The position numbers and the translations under genes are program-made. Positions 1 to 5,946 of a stretch of DNA of 9,117 bases are shown here, in pieces; the stretch's first letter is position 1; every line of letters starts with the position of its first letter. This DNA comes from Thermoproteota archaeon. GTDB taxonomy: Archaea > Korarchaeota > Korarchaeia > B14-G2. The stretch is from the NCBI GenBank assembly GCA_003661385.1, contig QMWA01000058.1, positions 1 to 9,117 of the forward strand. Direction: 5' to 3'. The notes below the pieces were generated by a model, which saw nothing but the letters and a program-made list of their open reading frames with translations, did not search any database and was not told the origin of the DNA.

Positions 1-1
1 C

Positions 2-379
2 TTGGTGCTTGCATGCAGGAAGATTGGGGGGCAGGGGGTCAACTGGGCTATGGCGGCAGCGTTCTTCGCTGCTGGAGCAGCTTCCTCAGCTGCTGCAGTC
101 AAGCTGCTGGCTCTAAGGGGAGGTGGGCTCCAGGAGGCTGAGGAGGCCTTGCCCCTGAGCTCAGCTGAGGCGAGAATCATCAAGACGCTGGCTGATGCTG
201 GAGGTGAGCTGACGCAGAAGGAGATATGCAGGAGGACAGGGTACTCTAAGTCTAGGGTGAGCACCTTGGTGTCGAAGCTGGTTGAGAAGGGGGTTGTGAG
301 GAAGGAGCCTATGGGGAAGACGAACAAGATTATCCTCATGAAGGTTCCAGATGAGGTGGCTGCTGAAAGCCTGTCTTGA
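2..379 (+). CDS. Membrane-anchored winged-helix transcriptional regulator (C-terminal part; 5' end outside window)
   Basis: The reading frame is open to the left edge, so the true start probably lies upstream; the TTG at position 2 is only the first possible start in view. Residues 15-38 of the visible part form one Ala/Phe-rich hydrophobic segment, followed by K/R-containing residues, which suggests a cytoplasmic C-terminus. From about residue 52 to 113 there is a winged-helix domain: a helix starting LSSAEARII, a turn with GGELTQKEI, a recognition helix around GYSKSRVSTLVSKL, and a wing ending in GKTNKIIL. That pattern matches COG2512-type membrane-associated archaeal regulators, in which a GRTN-like wing motif is usual. 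Such proteins probably bind DNA from the inner membrane face, but ligand and targets are unknown. The next gene is 133 nt downstream, so this is probably the last gene of its transcript. I am confident of the wHTH and fairly confident of the membrane segment. Confidence 0.72.
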   Translation: MVLACRKIGGQGVNWAMAAAFFAAGAASSAAAVKLLALRGGGLQEAEEALPLSSAEARIIKTLADAGGELTQKEICRRTGYSKSRVSTLVSKLVEKGVVRKEPMGKTNKIILMKVPDEVAAESLS

Positions 380-383
380 GGTG

Positions 384-451
384 CAGCAGGGTGGGCTGTA
401 GCTGCCTGTAGGCACATGCCTTCTAGCTGTGTTCTCAGCTGTACCCTGCTG
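384..451 (+). other. 68-nt imperfect hairpin just after the regulator gene
   Basis: CAGCAGGGT (384-392) is exactly complementary to ACCCTGCTG (443-451). The stem continues inward with GCTG (395-398) against CAGC (436-439) around a bulged G, and then AGCT (400-403) against AGCT (425-428). The tip contains alternating TGCCT/AGGCA/TGCCT segments (403-421) that can form two mutually exclusive small hairpins. It begins 5 nt after the stop codon at 377-379. No strong T-tract follows, only CCTTTAG at 460-466, so it may be an RNA-processing or 3'-end structure, an unrecognised small RNA, or a chance fold. Pairing was found by eye and no energy was computed. Confidence 0.4.
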
Positions 452-512
452 GGTTCCCTACCTTTAGTGAACGTTCTCATGTACCCTGTAAAGCTAAAGT
501 AGTTAAGTAGCC

Positions 513-1307
513 TTGAGTAGGGGATTGGGGGTCCACTTGCCTTACAGGCATGTCCACCTCTACATAACCTTCATGCTCATGGTGTCTTTGCTCCTCCCCA
601 TAGCTGGCTATGGGGGCAGTCAGTCTCAGCTCACGTTTGGCGACTTCCAGTACCTGTTTGTTGACTCTCGTGTGTGCTACTTTGTGATAACTGAGACTGG
701 CGAAAATGGGAAGCCTATCCCTGGGGCTGTACACGACAACCTGGCTGCAGCCTACGTGGCTGCGATCCCTGGGGGCTGGAATGCATCGGTTGTCGTGATA
801 GTTGACAGCAACGAGTACTTCGTGTCGCAGGAGCCGCCGTATGAGCCTAGGAACTTCGAGTACGACAGCTCTCTGATCTTGTTTGGTGGCCCAGTCTCCA
901 ATGCGCTGACATACTACTACATGAGCCTGAACTACCCTGAGGGCTCTCCTCCTGTGATAGTCTGGGCTGATGACACTGCTGTCCACTTCACGAGGACAGA
1001 TACAGGTGAGGAGCTTCTGTCTGTTTCCTTTGATGACATAAGCAGGAACATGGGGAAGAGCGACCTGTTTCTCATAGAGGTCTTCGAAGACCATGAGGGT
1101 AGGCCTGTCATGATATGCCTTGGGGTAACTGCCTACGGCACCTACGCTGGAGGCTGGTACTTCAGGAACGTGATCTACGGCAACAGCCTCTTTGACGGGT
1201 ACTCCTATCTCATAGTGAACTGGACAGATAACTTGGAGTACGGCAGGTACCCTGGTGTCCCAGACGACTGGGACTACTGGGCTCCGCTCTGGGATGTCTC
1301 AGGCTAG
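513..1307 (+). CDS. Secreted or membrane-anchored protein with a GGPxxN motif, function unknown
   Basis: The frame gives up to 264 residues. After an Arg/His-containing N-terminus (YRHVHLY) comes a hydrophobic stretch, ITFMLMVSLLLPIAG (residues 18-32), which looks like a signal peptide or anchor. The remainder is hydrophilic and rich in Tyr, Trp, Asp, Gly and Asn with no further membrane segment, as expected for an exported beta-rich protein. ILFGGPVSNAL (122-132) resembles the GGPxxN motif I associate with archaeal S-layer-type surface proteins. The C-terminus is very aromatic (DDWDYWAPLWD). The start is uncertain: TTG at 513, 525 or 537 all keep the signal segment, none has a strong ribosome binding site, and a weak AT-rich patch (488-506) could be a promoter. 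Codon use resembles the neighbours. I infer a cell-surface location but no activity. Confidence 0.62.
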   Translation: MSRGLGVHLPYRHVHLYITFMLMVSLLLPIAGYGGSQSQLTFGDFQYLFVDSRVCYFVITETGENGKPIPGAVHDNLAAAYVAAIPGGWNASVVVIVDSNEYFVSQEPPYEPRNFEYDSSLILFGGPVSNALTYYYMSLNYPEGSPPVIVWADDTAVHFTRTDTGEELLSVSFDDISRNMGKSDLFLIEVFEDHEGRPVMICLGVTAYGTYAGGWYFRNVIYGNSLFDGYSYLIVNWTDNLEYGRYPGVPDDWDYWAPLWDVSG

Positions 1308-1323
1308 CATGCTGGCATCTAGC
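1303..1323 (+). other. Short stem-loop over the stop codon of the secreted-protein gene
   Basis: GCTAG (1303-1307, containing the TAG stop) pairs with CTAGC (1319-1323). After a bulged C1308, ATG (1309-1311) pairs with CAT (1316-1318), closing a CTGG tetraloop. That is eight base pairs plus a possible outer G-T pair. No T-run follows, so a transcript-end or stability role is only a guess. Confidence 0.3.
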
Positions 1324-1329
1324 TCCCAG

Positions 1330-1402
1330 TAGGGCTGCTGCTTGAGCTGTGCTGAGACCCCCTCCTACCTAAAGTTTTTAACGTGAAGCTCTAGGGCTGC
1401 TG
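1330..1402 (+). repeat. Direct repeat TAGGGCTGCTG flanking the ferredoxin promoter
   Basis: The 11-mer TAGGGCTGCTG occurs at 1330-1340 and again at 1392-1402, a start-to-start spacing of 62 nt. One copy lies upstream of the TATA-like element and one between it and the GTG start of the ferredoxin gene. It could be a pair of regulator sites. The genome's bias toward CTG/GCT words makes coincidence plausible. Confidence 0.25.
1371..1382 (+). promoter_or_regulatory. TATA-like archaeal promoter of the ferredoxin gene
   Basis: AAAGTTTTTAAC is the only strongly AT-rich patch in this GC-rich intergenic region. Its centre (about 1377) is 36 nt before the GTG start at 1413, so initiation about 26 nt downstream would give a leader of roughly 10 nt carrying GGGGTGG (1402-1408). 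Confidence 0.55.
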
Positions 1403-1412
1403 GGGTGGTTAA

Positions 1413-1595
1413 GTGCCTCCGAAGGTTGATTTAGAGAAGTGCACTGGATGTGGGACTTGCGCAGAGGTGTGCCCAGCTGACCCTGTTGTCTACGAGATAA
1501 AGGAGGGCAAGTCTCACGTAGTGCACCCAGAGGCCTGCATGGAGTGCCAGGCTTGTGTTGAGAGCTGCCCTGAGGGCGCTATTTCTATGGAGTAG
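1413..1595 (+). CDS. 2[4Fe-4S] ferredoxin, 60 residues
   Basis: This is a small soluble electron carrier. Two complete cluster-binding motifs are visible: C10-x2-C13-x2-C16-x3-C20-P (CTGCGTCAEVCP) and C42-x2-C45-x2-C48-x3-C52-P (CMECQACVESCP). In this family the first three cysteines of one motif and the last of the other ligate each [4Fe-4S] cluster, and all eight are present. At 60 residues it is the minimal bacterial-type form, without the N-terminal zinc-binding extension of some archaeal ferredoxins. Likely partners are ferredoxin-dependent oxidoreductases such as 2-oxoacid oxidoreductases, but none is encoded nearby. The start is GTG, preceded by GGGGTGG (1402-1408), and the gene has its own TATA-like element and is probably monocistronic. 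It converges with lysS, with 17 nt between the stop codons. An isolated ferredoxin domain acting as an enzyme subunit is less likely. Confidence 0.9.
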   Translation: MPPKVDLEKCTGCGTCAEVCPADPVVYEIKEGKSHVVHPEACMECQACVESCPEGAISME

Positions 1596-1598
1596 CCC

Positions 1599-1621
1599 GG
1601 GGGCGGCCACCCCTACTTTTT
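1599..1621 (+). terminator. Possible terminator of the ferredoxin gene
   Basis: GGGG (1600-1603) can pair with CCCC (1610-1613) around a CGGCCA loop, followed by TAC and five T (1617-1621). A U-rich run is the main archaeal termination signal. The site overlaps the last codons of the convergent lysS gene (stop at 1613-1615), so both transcripts would overlap slightly at their 3' ends. The same hairpin without a T-run lies just past lysS on the minus strand. Confidence 0.45.
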
Positions 1622-3088
1622 CTCAGGCCTCAGTACTGGGAACAGTATCACCTCTCTTATTGATGGGGCGTCTGTGAGGATCATCACAAGCCTGTCTACT
1701 CCTATGCCTAAGCCCCCTGTCGGAGGCATCCCGTGCTCTAAGGCTACTATGTAGTCCTCATCCATCTCGTGGGCTTCCTCATCCCCCATCTTCCTGAGCT
1801 CAAGCTGCTCTAGGAACCTCTTCTTCTGGTCGAATGGGTCGTTTAGCTCTGAGAAGGCGTTTGCTATCTCCATTCCAGCTATGAAGAGCTCAAACCTCTC
1901 TACTAGCCCAGGCTTGCTTGGGCTCGCCTTAGCTAGCGGCGATATCTCAATTGGGTAGTCTACTATGAACGTAGGCTGAACCAGGTTTGGGACCACGCTG
2001 TGGTCTAGGACCTTGTCCAGTATGTGCCCCTTGGTGTAAGTCCTCTCAGTCTGAACCCCTAGCTCAAGGGCCTTCTCCAGGGTCTGGTCCCTGTCTAGCT
2101 CCCTGAAGTCTACTCCAGTGTACTCCTCTAGGGCATCGTAGAAGCCTACCCTCCTGAACGGAGGCGTCAGGTCTATCTCCCTGCCCTGGTAGGTTACCCT
2201 GGTGGATCCCAGCGCTCTCTCTGCTACTGTGGATATGAGCTCTTCTGTGAGCTTCATTATGTCATTGTAGTCTGCATAAGCCTGGTAGAGCTCCAGTATG
2301 GTGAAGTCTGGGTTGTGCATTCTGTCTATGCTCTCGTTCCTGAAGACCTTCCCTATCTCATACACCTTCTCGTATCCCCCTACTATCAGCCTCTTCAGGT
2401 AGAGCTCTGGGGCTATCCTCAGGTAGAGCTCTACACCGAGCTCGTTGTGCCATGTCTTGAATGGCCTAGCTAGGGCGCCTGTCGCCACGTAGCTCATCAT
2501 CGGGGTCTCGACCTCTAGGAACCCCTTTGAGTCGAGGAACCTCCTTATCTCAGCTATTATCCTAGCTCTCAGCTGGAACCTCCTCCTGACTTCAGGGTTC
2601 ATTATGAGGTCGAGGTAGCGCTGCCTGTACCTGGCTTCAACCTCCCTGAGCCCATGCCACTCTGATGGCAGGGGCCTTACGGCTTTAGCTAGGAGCTTGT
2701 AGCCTGAGACGTCCACAGTGAGCTCCCCAAGCCTCGTCCTGAAGACCTTGCCCCAGGCCCCCAGTATGTCTCCTATGTCAACGTACTTCCTGGCGAAGCT
2801 GTAGCTCTCCTCCCCTAGCCTGTCCTTGGCGAAGTAGAGCTGAACCCTGCCTGTTGCGTCCTCTAGGTCCATGAAGGTGGAGCCTCCATGCACTCTCTTC
2901 CCCCTTATCCTCCCAGCCACCCTGACTTGGCTGTCAGAGTGCTTGTCTGGGGTCACCCAGCTGAACTCCCTTCTTATGTCGCTAGCTGTATGTGTCCTAT
3001 CAAATCTGGTCTCCTTGAAGGGGTTGACCCCCATCTCAAGGATCTCCCTGTACTTCTTGAGCTTCTCCCTCACTATCTCCTCAGCCAT
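1613..3088 (-). CDS. lysS: Class II lysyl-tRNA synthetase
   Basis: This enzyme charges tRNA-Lys with lysine using ATP, in the cytoplasm. The 491-residue length is normal for class II LysRS. An N-terminal OB-fold anticodon-binding domain spans roughly residues 55-140 (VRVAGRIRGKR, FMDLEDATGRVQLYF). The class II catalytic core follows: motif 1 around 188-205 (FLEVETPMM, then GALARPF), motif 2 near 248-266 (FRNESIDRMHNPDF) and motif 3 near 457-470 (GLGIGVDRLVMIL, followed by IREVILFP). The lysine-pocket and late-core signatures EISPLAK and GMEIANAFSELNDP are intact. Archaea are split between class I and class II LysRS, so this gene fixes the type here. The ATG start is placed before the usual N-terminal helix and lies about 40 nt downstream of a TATA-like element. 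The gene is monocistronic, divergent from the GTPase operon and convergent with the ferredoxin. Confidence 0.96.
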   Translation of the reverse strand: MAEEIVREKLKKYREILEMGVNPFKETRFDRTHTASDIRREFSWVTPDKHSDSQVRVAGRIRGKRVHGGSTFMDLEDATGRVQLYFAKDRLGEESYSFARKYVDIGDILGAWGKVFRTRLGELTVDVSGYKLLAKAVRPLPSEWHGLREVEARYRQRYLDLIMNPEVRRRFQLRARIIAEIRRFLDSKGFLEVETPMMSYVATGALARPFKTWHNELGVELYLRIAPELYLKRLIVGGYEKVYEIGKVFRNESIDRMHNPDFTILELYQAYADYNDIMKLTEELISTVAERALGSTRVTYQGREIDLTPPFRRVGFYDALEEYTGVDFRELDRDQTLEKALELGVQTERTYTKGHILDKVLDHSVVPNLVQPTFIVDYPIEISPLAKASPSKPGLVERFELFIAGMEIANAFSELNDPFDQKKRFLEQLELRKMGDEEAHEMDEDYIVALEHGMPPTGGLGIGVDRLVMILTDAPSIREVILFPVLRPEKK

Positions 3089-3122
3089 CTCCAGCCCACA
3101 CCAAGATCCCTAGCATGAAGGC

Positions 3123-3133
3123 TGATTTAAGTT
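3123..3133 (-). promoter_or_regulatory. TATA-like promoter of lysS
   Basis: On the minus strand this reads AACTTAAATCA. Its centre is about 40 nt upstream of the lysS ATG, which predicts a start of transcription near 3101 and a leader of about 13 nt. It lies in the 94-nt gap between the lysS and GTPase start codons. Confidence 0.5.
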
Positions 3134-3143
3134 GTGGAGGCTA

Positions 3144-3155
3144 AAGGTATTATTA
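3144..3155 (+). promoter_or_regulatory. TATA-like promoter of the GTPase operon
   Basis: AAGGTATTATTA is the AT-rich patch on the plus strand. Transcription starting about 26 nt downstream of its centre would begin near 3176, at or just before the GTG/ATG cluster at 3174-3185. This argues against the far-upstream TTG at 3132 as the start and suggests a leaderless or nearly leaderless first gene. Confidence 0.45.
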
Positions 3156-3182
3156 GGGCTGTATGCTTGTCTTGTGGTGCTC

Positions 3183-3800
3183 ATGCTGTTCAGGTTTAAG
3201 GTTGTTGTTGCAGGCCCGTTTGGGGCTGGGAAGACGACCTTCATCAAGGCTGTAAGCGACTCTAGCCCTCTGCTCTCAGAGGCTCAGCTGCGCCAGGGTG
3301 GCTCAACTACTGTGGCGTTCGACTTGGGGCAGGTGAGGCTTACTCCAAGGATTCTCCTCCTGCTCTTCGGTGCACCAGGGCAGAGGAGGTTCCGCTACAT
3401 GTGGGGGCAGCTGGCTGACGGGATGGATGCTCTGCTGCTCCTCGTAGACTCAACTGACGTGGAGAGCTGGCCTGAAGCCAAGGTGATATACAGGTTCTTC
3501 TCCTCAGCTGGAGACATACCCACTGTGATATGCGCTAACAAGCAGGATCTACCTGGAGCATACCCGCCTGAGAAGGTTGCTGAGGCCATAGAGCTGCGTG
3601 GAGCCCCTGTGCTCCCCCTCATAGCATATGACAGGGCTTCAGCTAGGTGTGCTCTCAGGAAGCTTGTGGAGTCCCTTTACCAGCACCTGGTTGAGACCCT
3701 AGAGGGCAGGAGAAGGCACCCATCTGCGTACCGCAGGCTGAGGAGGCTTACCAGAGAGGCTATAGTGGAGCTCGGGGTGGGAGCTCGTGAGAAAGCCTAG
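3183..3800 (+). CDS. Ras/Arf-like small GTPase (COG2229-type)
   Basis: This is a predicted cytoplasmic GTP-binding switch protein. Numbering from the ATG at 3183, the P-loop is GPFGAGKTT (11-19), a switch I Thr pair is in GSTTVAFD (40-47), the G3 region is LFGAPGQRRF (61-70), and the base-recognition motif is NKQD (119-122). G3 lacks the usual Asp of DxxG (FGAPG instead), a feature I associate with the COG2229 GTPases related to MglA and SR-beta-like proteins. After the G domain (to about residue 165) comes a basic, Arg-rich tail. GTG at 3174 or 3177 would add two or three residues. A longer frame back to TTG 3132 would run through the predicted promoter and is unlikely. The gene overlaps the next membrane-protein gene by 14 nt, so a membrane partner is plausible. 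No roadblock/LC7 regulator is in view. Confidence 0.85.
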   Translation: MLFRFKVVVAGPFGAGKTTFIKAVSDSSPLLSEAQLRQGGSTTVAFDLGQVRLTPRILLLLFGAPGQRRFRYMWGQLADGMDALLLLVDSTDVESWPEAKVIYRFFSSAGDIPTVICANKQDLPGAYPPEKVAEAIELRGAPVLPLIAYDRASARCALRKLVESLYQHLVETLEGRRRHPSAYRRLRRLTREAIVELGVGAREKA

Positions 3801-5247
3801 CGCGGTCTCGTCTGTGCTGGTAGGCCTCAAGTGGGGCCTCCTCAACCCTAGGCTGGCTGTCTTCCAGCTGTCAGGCTGGGGGGCTTCAGCTGTAGCGAGC
3901 ATAGCTTCAACTCTGCTGCTAGCTGAGCTCCTCCTCAAGCTGGCTTCCTCGCCTTCCATTGAGGGAGGCCTGCTCCAGCTCCTAGCTGAGGCCATCAGAG
4001 CAAGGGAGCTTGCTGCCATAGCTGCTGCATCTGCTGTAGCCGTGGGGCTGGCTGAAGCCTTCTCCTGGATGCCTGCCATGCTCTACTTGAGGAGCCTCCT
4101 CAGAGCTGAGGAAGCTGAGACAGGGGAGGCTCTCTCAGCTGTGCTGATGTCTCCTCTGAAGCCTCTCACGGTAGCTTTCACGAAGCTTGCTGCCCAGCTC
4201 CTCCTGATAGCTCCAGCACTAGCGTACCTGGCTGCGAGGCTGGCTGAAACCCCACCTGGCATGTGGCTCCAGGAGCTTGCAGGGTGCGCCTGGCTTCTCC
4301 TGGCTTCTGCAGCCTGGTATGCCGCCACGGAGCTCGCCTTCACCTACGCCTACTGCTTCGCTGCAGAAGGCCTCGGAGCTGCTAGCTCTATAGCTGCGTC
4401 AGCAGCTCTATTCGCTAGGGCGCCAGCATTCACCTTCACCCTCAGAGCAGTGTACTTCCTGCTGCTAGCTGCATCTGCCACGCTCCTATCAGTGGGAGAC
4501 CTGGTGGTCCCAGGCTTCTCCCTCTCCATGTCAGCTCTCCTAGCTCTGTACCTCAACCCCTCGAAGATGGCTTCTGTCATGTCAGCTTACATGCTCCTAC
4601 GCGGGGAGCTGCCTGCTCCACCTCCTCCCAGCGAAGCTAGGGTGCTAGCTGCCCTAGCTGGAGGCTTGAGGTCTGCAGTCAAGGCCTTAGCTAAGGCTGC
4701 TAGAGAGCTTGTGCCAGAGGCTGCTCTCTCAGCAGCTGTGCTAGCTGCCCTGATGCTAGCAGGCTACCACAGAGGCAGCGTGGCTGCAGGAGCTCTATCA
4801 AGCAAGGCTGCTGAAGCCATCAGAGCCCTCCTGTCGAGGGAGCCCTCCTTGACTGCGCTCGAGAGCTCAGGGCTAGCCATGCTCATAATGTCGCACAACT
4901 GGCAGATAGGGCTTGCCTCAGCCTCGTCAGGGGTTCTCGTAGCCACCCCTCTGCTGATCTCGGCTGTAAACGGGTACGTCATAGGCCTAGCAGTGGGCTT
5001 CCTGAAGCCTATAGTAGGAGAGCCTATAGAGCTCAAGCTCATACCCCACGGCATAGTGGAGGTTCCAGCATTCATACTCTGCTGCAGCCTAGGCTTGAAG
5101 CTCAGCAGAGCGGTAGCAAGCTCCCTGAGGAGGGGGAGCTCCCTCTCATCTGAGCTGCTGGAGTCCATAGCGCTTGCTGCAGCAGGTACTCTGCCTCTCT
5201 TCATAGCTGCAGCCATAATAGAGGCCTTCATCTCACCGTACATGTAG
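3787..5247 (+). CDS. SpoIIM/DUF95-family multi-pass membrane protein with long N-terminal membrane region
   Basis: This 486-residue, very Ala/Leu-rich protein has many hydrophobic segments, about nine to twelve, for example near 35-55, 75-95, 120-150, 160-185, 220-250, 312-328, 375-410 and 462-482. The C-terminal part carries the SpoIIM/DUF95 (COG1300) signature: SHNWQIGLAS (369-378), with an Asn in the position typical of the family, AVNGYVIGL (393-401), and IPHGIVEVPAFI (419-430), the PHGxxE motif. Typical SpoIIM proteins are around 200 residues, so the first ~290 residues are an additional membrane region whose family I do not recognise. SpoIIM acts in bacterial sporulation with SpoIID/P, but archaeal homologues have no established role. 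GTG 3787 overlaps the GTPase stop by 14 nt, with GGGGTGGGA (3774-3782) just upstream as a possible ribosome binding site. Base composition matches the neighbours. Confidence 0.82.
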   Translation: MRKPSAVSSVLVGLKWGLLNPRLAVFQLSGWGASAVASIASTLLLAELLLKLASSPSIEGGLLQLLAEAIRARELAAIAAASAVAVGLAEAFSWMPAMLYLRSLLRAEEAETGEALSAVLMSPLKPLTVAFTKLAAQLLLIAPALAYLAARLAETPPGMWLQELAGCAWLLLASAAWYAATELAFTYAYCFAAEGLGAASSIAASAALFARAPAFTFTLRAVYFLLLAASATLLSVGDLVVPGFSLSMSALLALYLNPSKMASVMSAYMLLRGELPAPPPPSEARVLAALAGGLRSAVKALAKAARELVPEAALSAAVLAALMLAGYHRGSVAAGALSSKAAEAIRALLSREPSLTALESSGLAMLIMSHNWQIGLASASSGVLVATPLLISAVNGYVIGLAVGFLKPIVGEPIELKLIPHGIVEVPAFILCCSLGLKLSRAVASSLRRGSSLSSELLESIALAAAGTLPLFIAAAIIEAFISPYM

Positions 5248-5250
5248 GAG

Positions 5251-5946
5251 GTGGTGGAGCTGGCTAGAAGAGGCGAGAGCAGCCTCAGGATAGCTGCTGA
5301 GGTGCTTGAGGAGTCTGGCCTCAAAGTCATAGAGACCTCAAGGAGGATAACACTTGGTGGGGTTGAAGCTGGTGAAGTAGACATCATAGCAGAAGACCCT
5401 CAGGGATTGAGGTATGCAGTGGAGGTCAAAGCTGGCAGAGCTGGCGTGTCAGATGTCAGGCAAGCCTACGTCAACGCTCTGCTGCTGGAGCTGAAGCCTA
5501 TGCTGGTCTGCAAGGGGCTGGCAGACGAAGCAGCTCAGGCTGTAGCTGAGAAGCTCGGTGTGAAGGTGCTTCAGCTCCCAGACTACTACATACTGCTAGA
5601 GGGGGAGGAGCTGGAGTATGCTGTCAGAGAGGCTGTAGCAGACACCCTATCCAAGGCGCTGGCAGCAGCCTCCGCCCTAGGTGAGCTAGCAGAGACGCTA
5701 GCTCAGTCACAGGACATGGAGGAGGCCTCCAGGAGGGCAGGCTGCACTCCTAGAGAGCTGGCTGCAGCGCTAAGCAGGCTAAGGAGAGAGGGGAAGATCC
5801 CGAGGAAGACGAGCTTCAAGCTCCTCAAGCTAGCAGCACAGATCACGCTGCTCAAGAGCTCGCTGGCAGAGAGGCTGTCTCGCATAGAGGAGGAGATAGC
5901 TGAGGTCAAGGAGGCTTTGAGGAAGATCCAGAATGAGCACAGCTAG
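5251..5946 (+). CDS. RecB-family (PD-(D/E)xK) nuclease-like protein with C-terminal coiled coil
   Basis: This 232-codon frame (231 residues) has a restriction-endonuclease-like core at residues 10-115. The motif pair is GEVDII (41-46, Asp44) and AVEVKAG (56-62, Glu58 and Lys60), giving D-x13-ExK, followed by VRQAYVNA (69-76) with the Gln often seen after this core. The pattern is that of archaeal COG4998-type predicted RecB-family endonucleases. The acidic and Lys residues are intact, so metal-dependent nuclease activity is possible. Residues ~150-185 look like a small helical, HTH-like region (DMEEASRRAGCTPREL), and residues ~203-228 are a heptad-like charged helix (RLSRIEEEIAEVKEAL). The start follows the upstream stop after only GAG: TAG GAG GTG GTG. 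GGAGGTG (5247-5253) overlaps the start itself, which suggests termination-reinitiation. GTG 5254 is the alternative. The substrate is unknown. Confidence 0.78.
   Translation: MVELARRGESSLRIAAEVLEESGLKVIETSRRITLGGVEAGEVDIIAEDPQGLRYAVEVKAGRAGVSDVRQAYVNALLLELKPMLVCKGLADEAAQAVAEKLGVKVLQLPDYYILLEGEELEYAVREAVADTLSKALAAASALGELAETLAQSQDMEEASRRAGCTPRELAAALSRLRREGKIPRKTSFKLLKLAAQITLLKSSLAERLSRIEEEIAEVKEALRKIQNEHS

Noticed and set aside
477-1094. 205-codon open frame on the minus strand opposite the secreted-protein gene
   Set aside because: It lies opposite a plausible exported protein, its translation is rich in Arg/His/Val without recognisable domains, and it has no promoter or ribosome binding site. 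It is an antisense shadow.
3132-3182. N-terminal extension of the GTPase from TTG 3132
   Set aside because: It would run through the predicted TATA element and put 17 extra hydrophobic residues before a normal GTPase first strand, and no ribosome binding site precedes it.
4764-5387. 207-codon open frame on the minus strand opposite the SpoIIM and nuclease genes
   Set aside because: It spans the junction of two well-supported plus-strand genes and has a Ser/Met/Ala-rich composition expected from reading GCT/AGC-rich DNA backwards.
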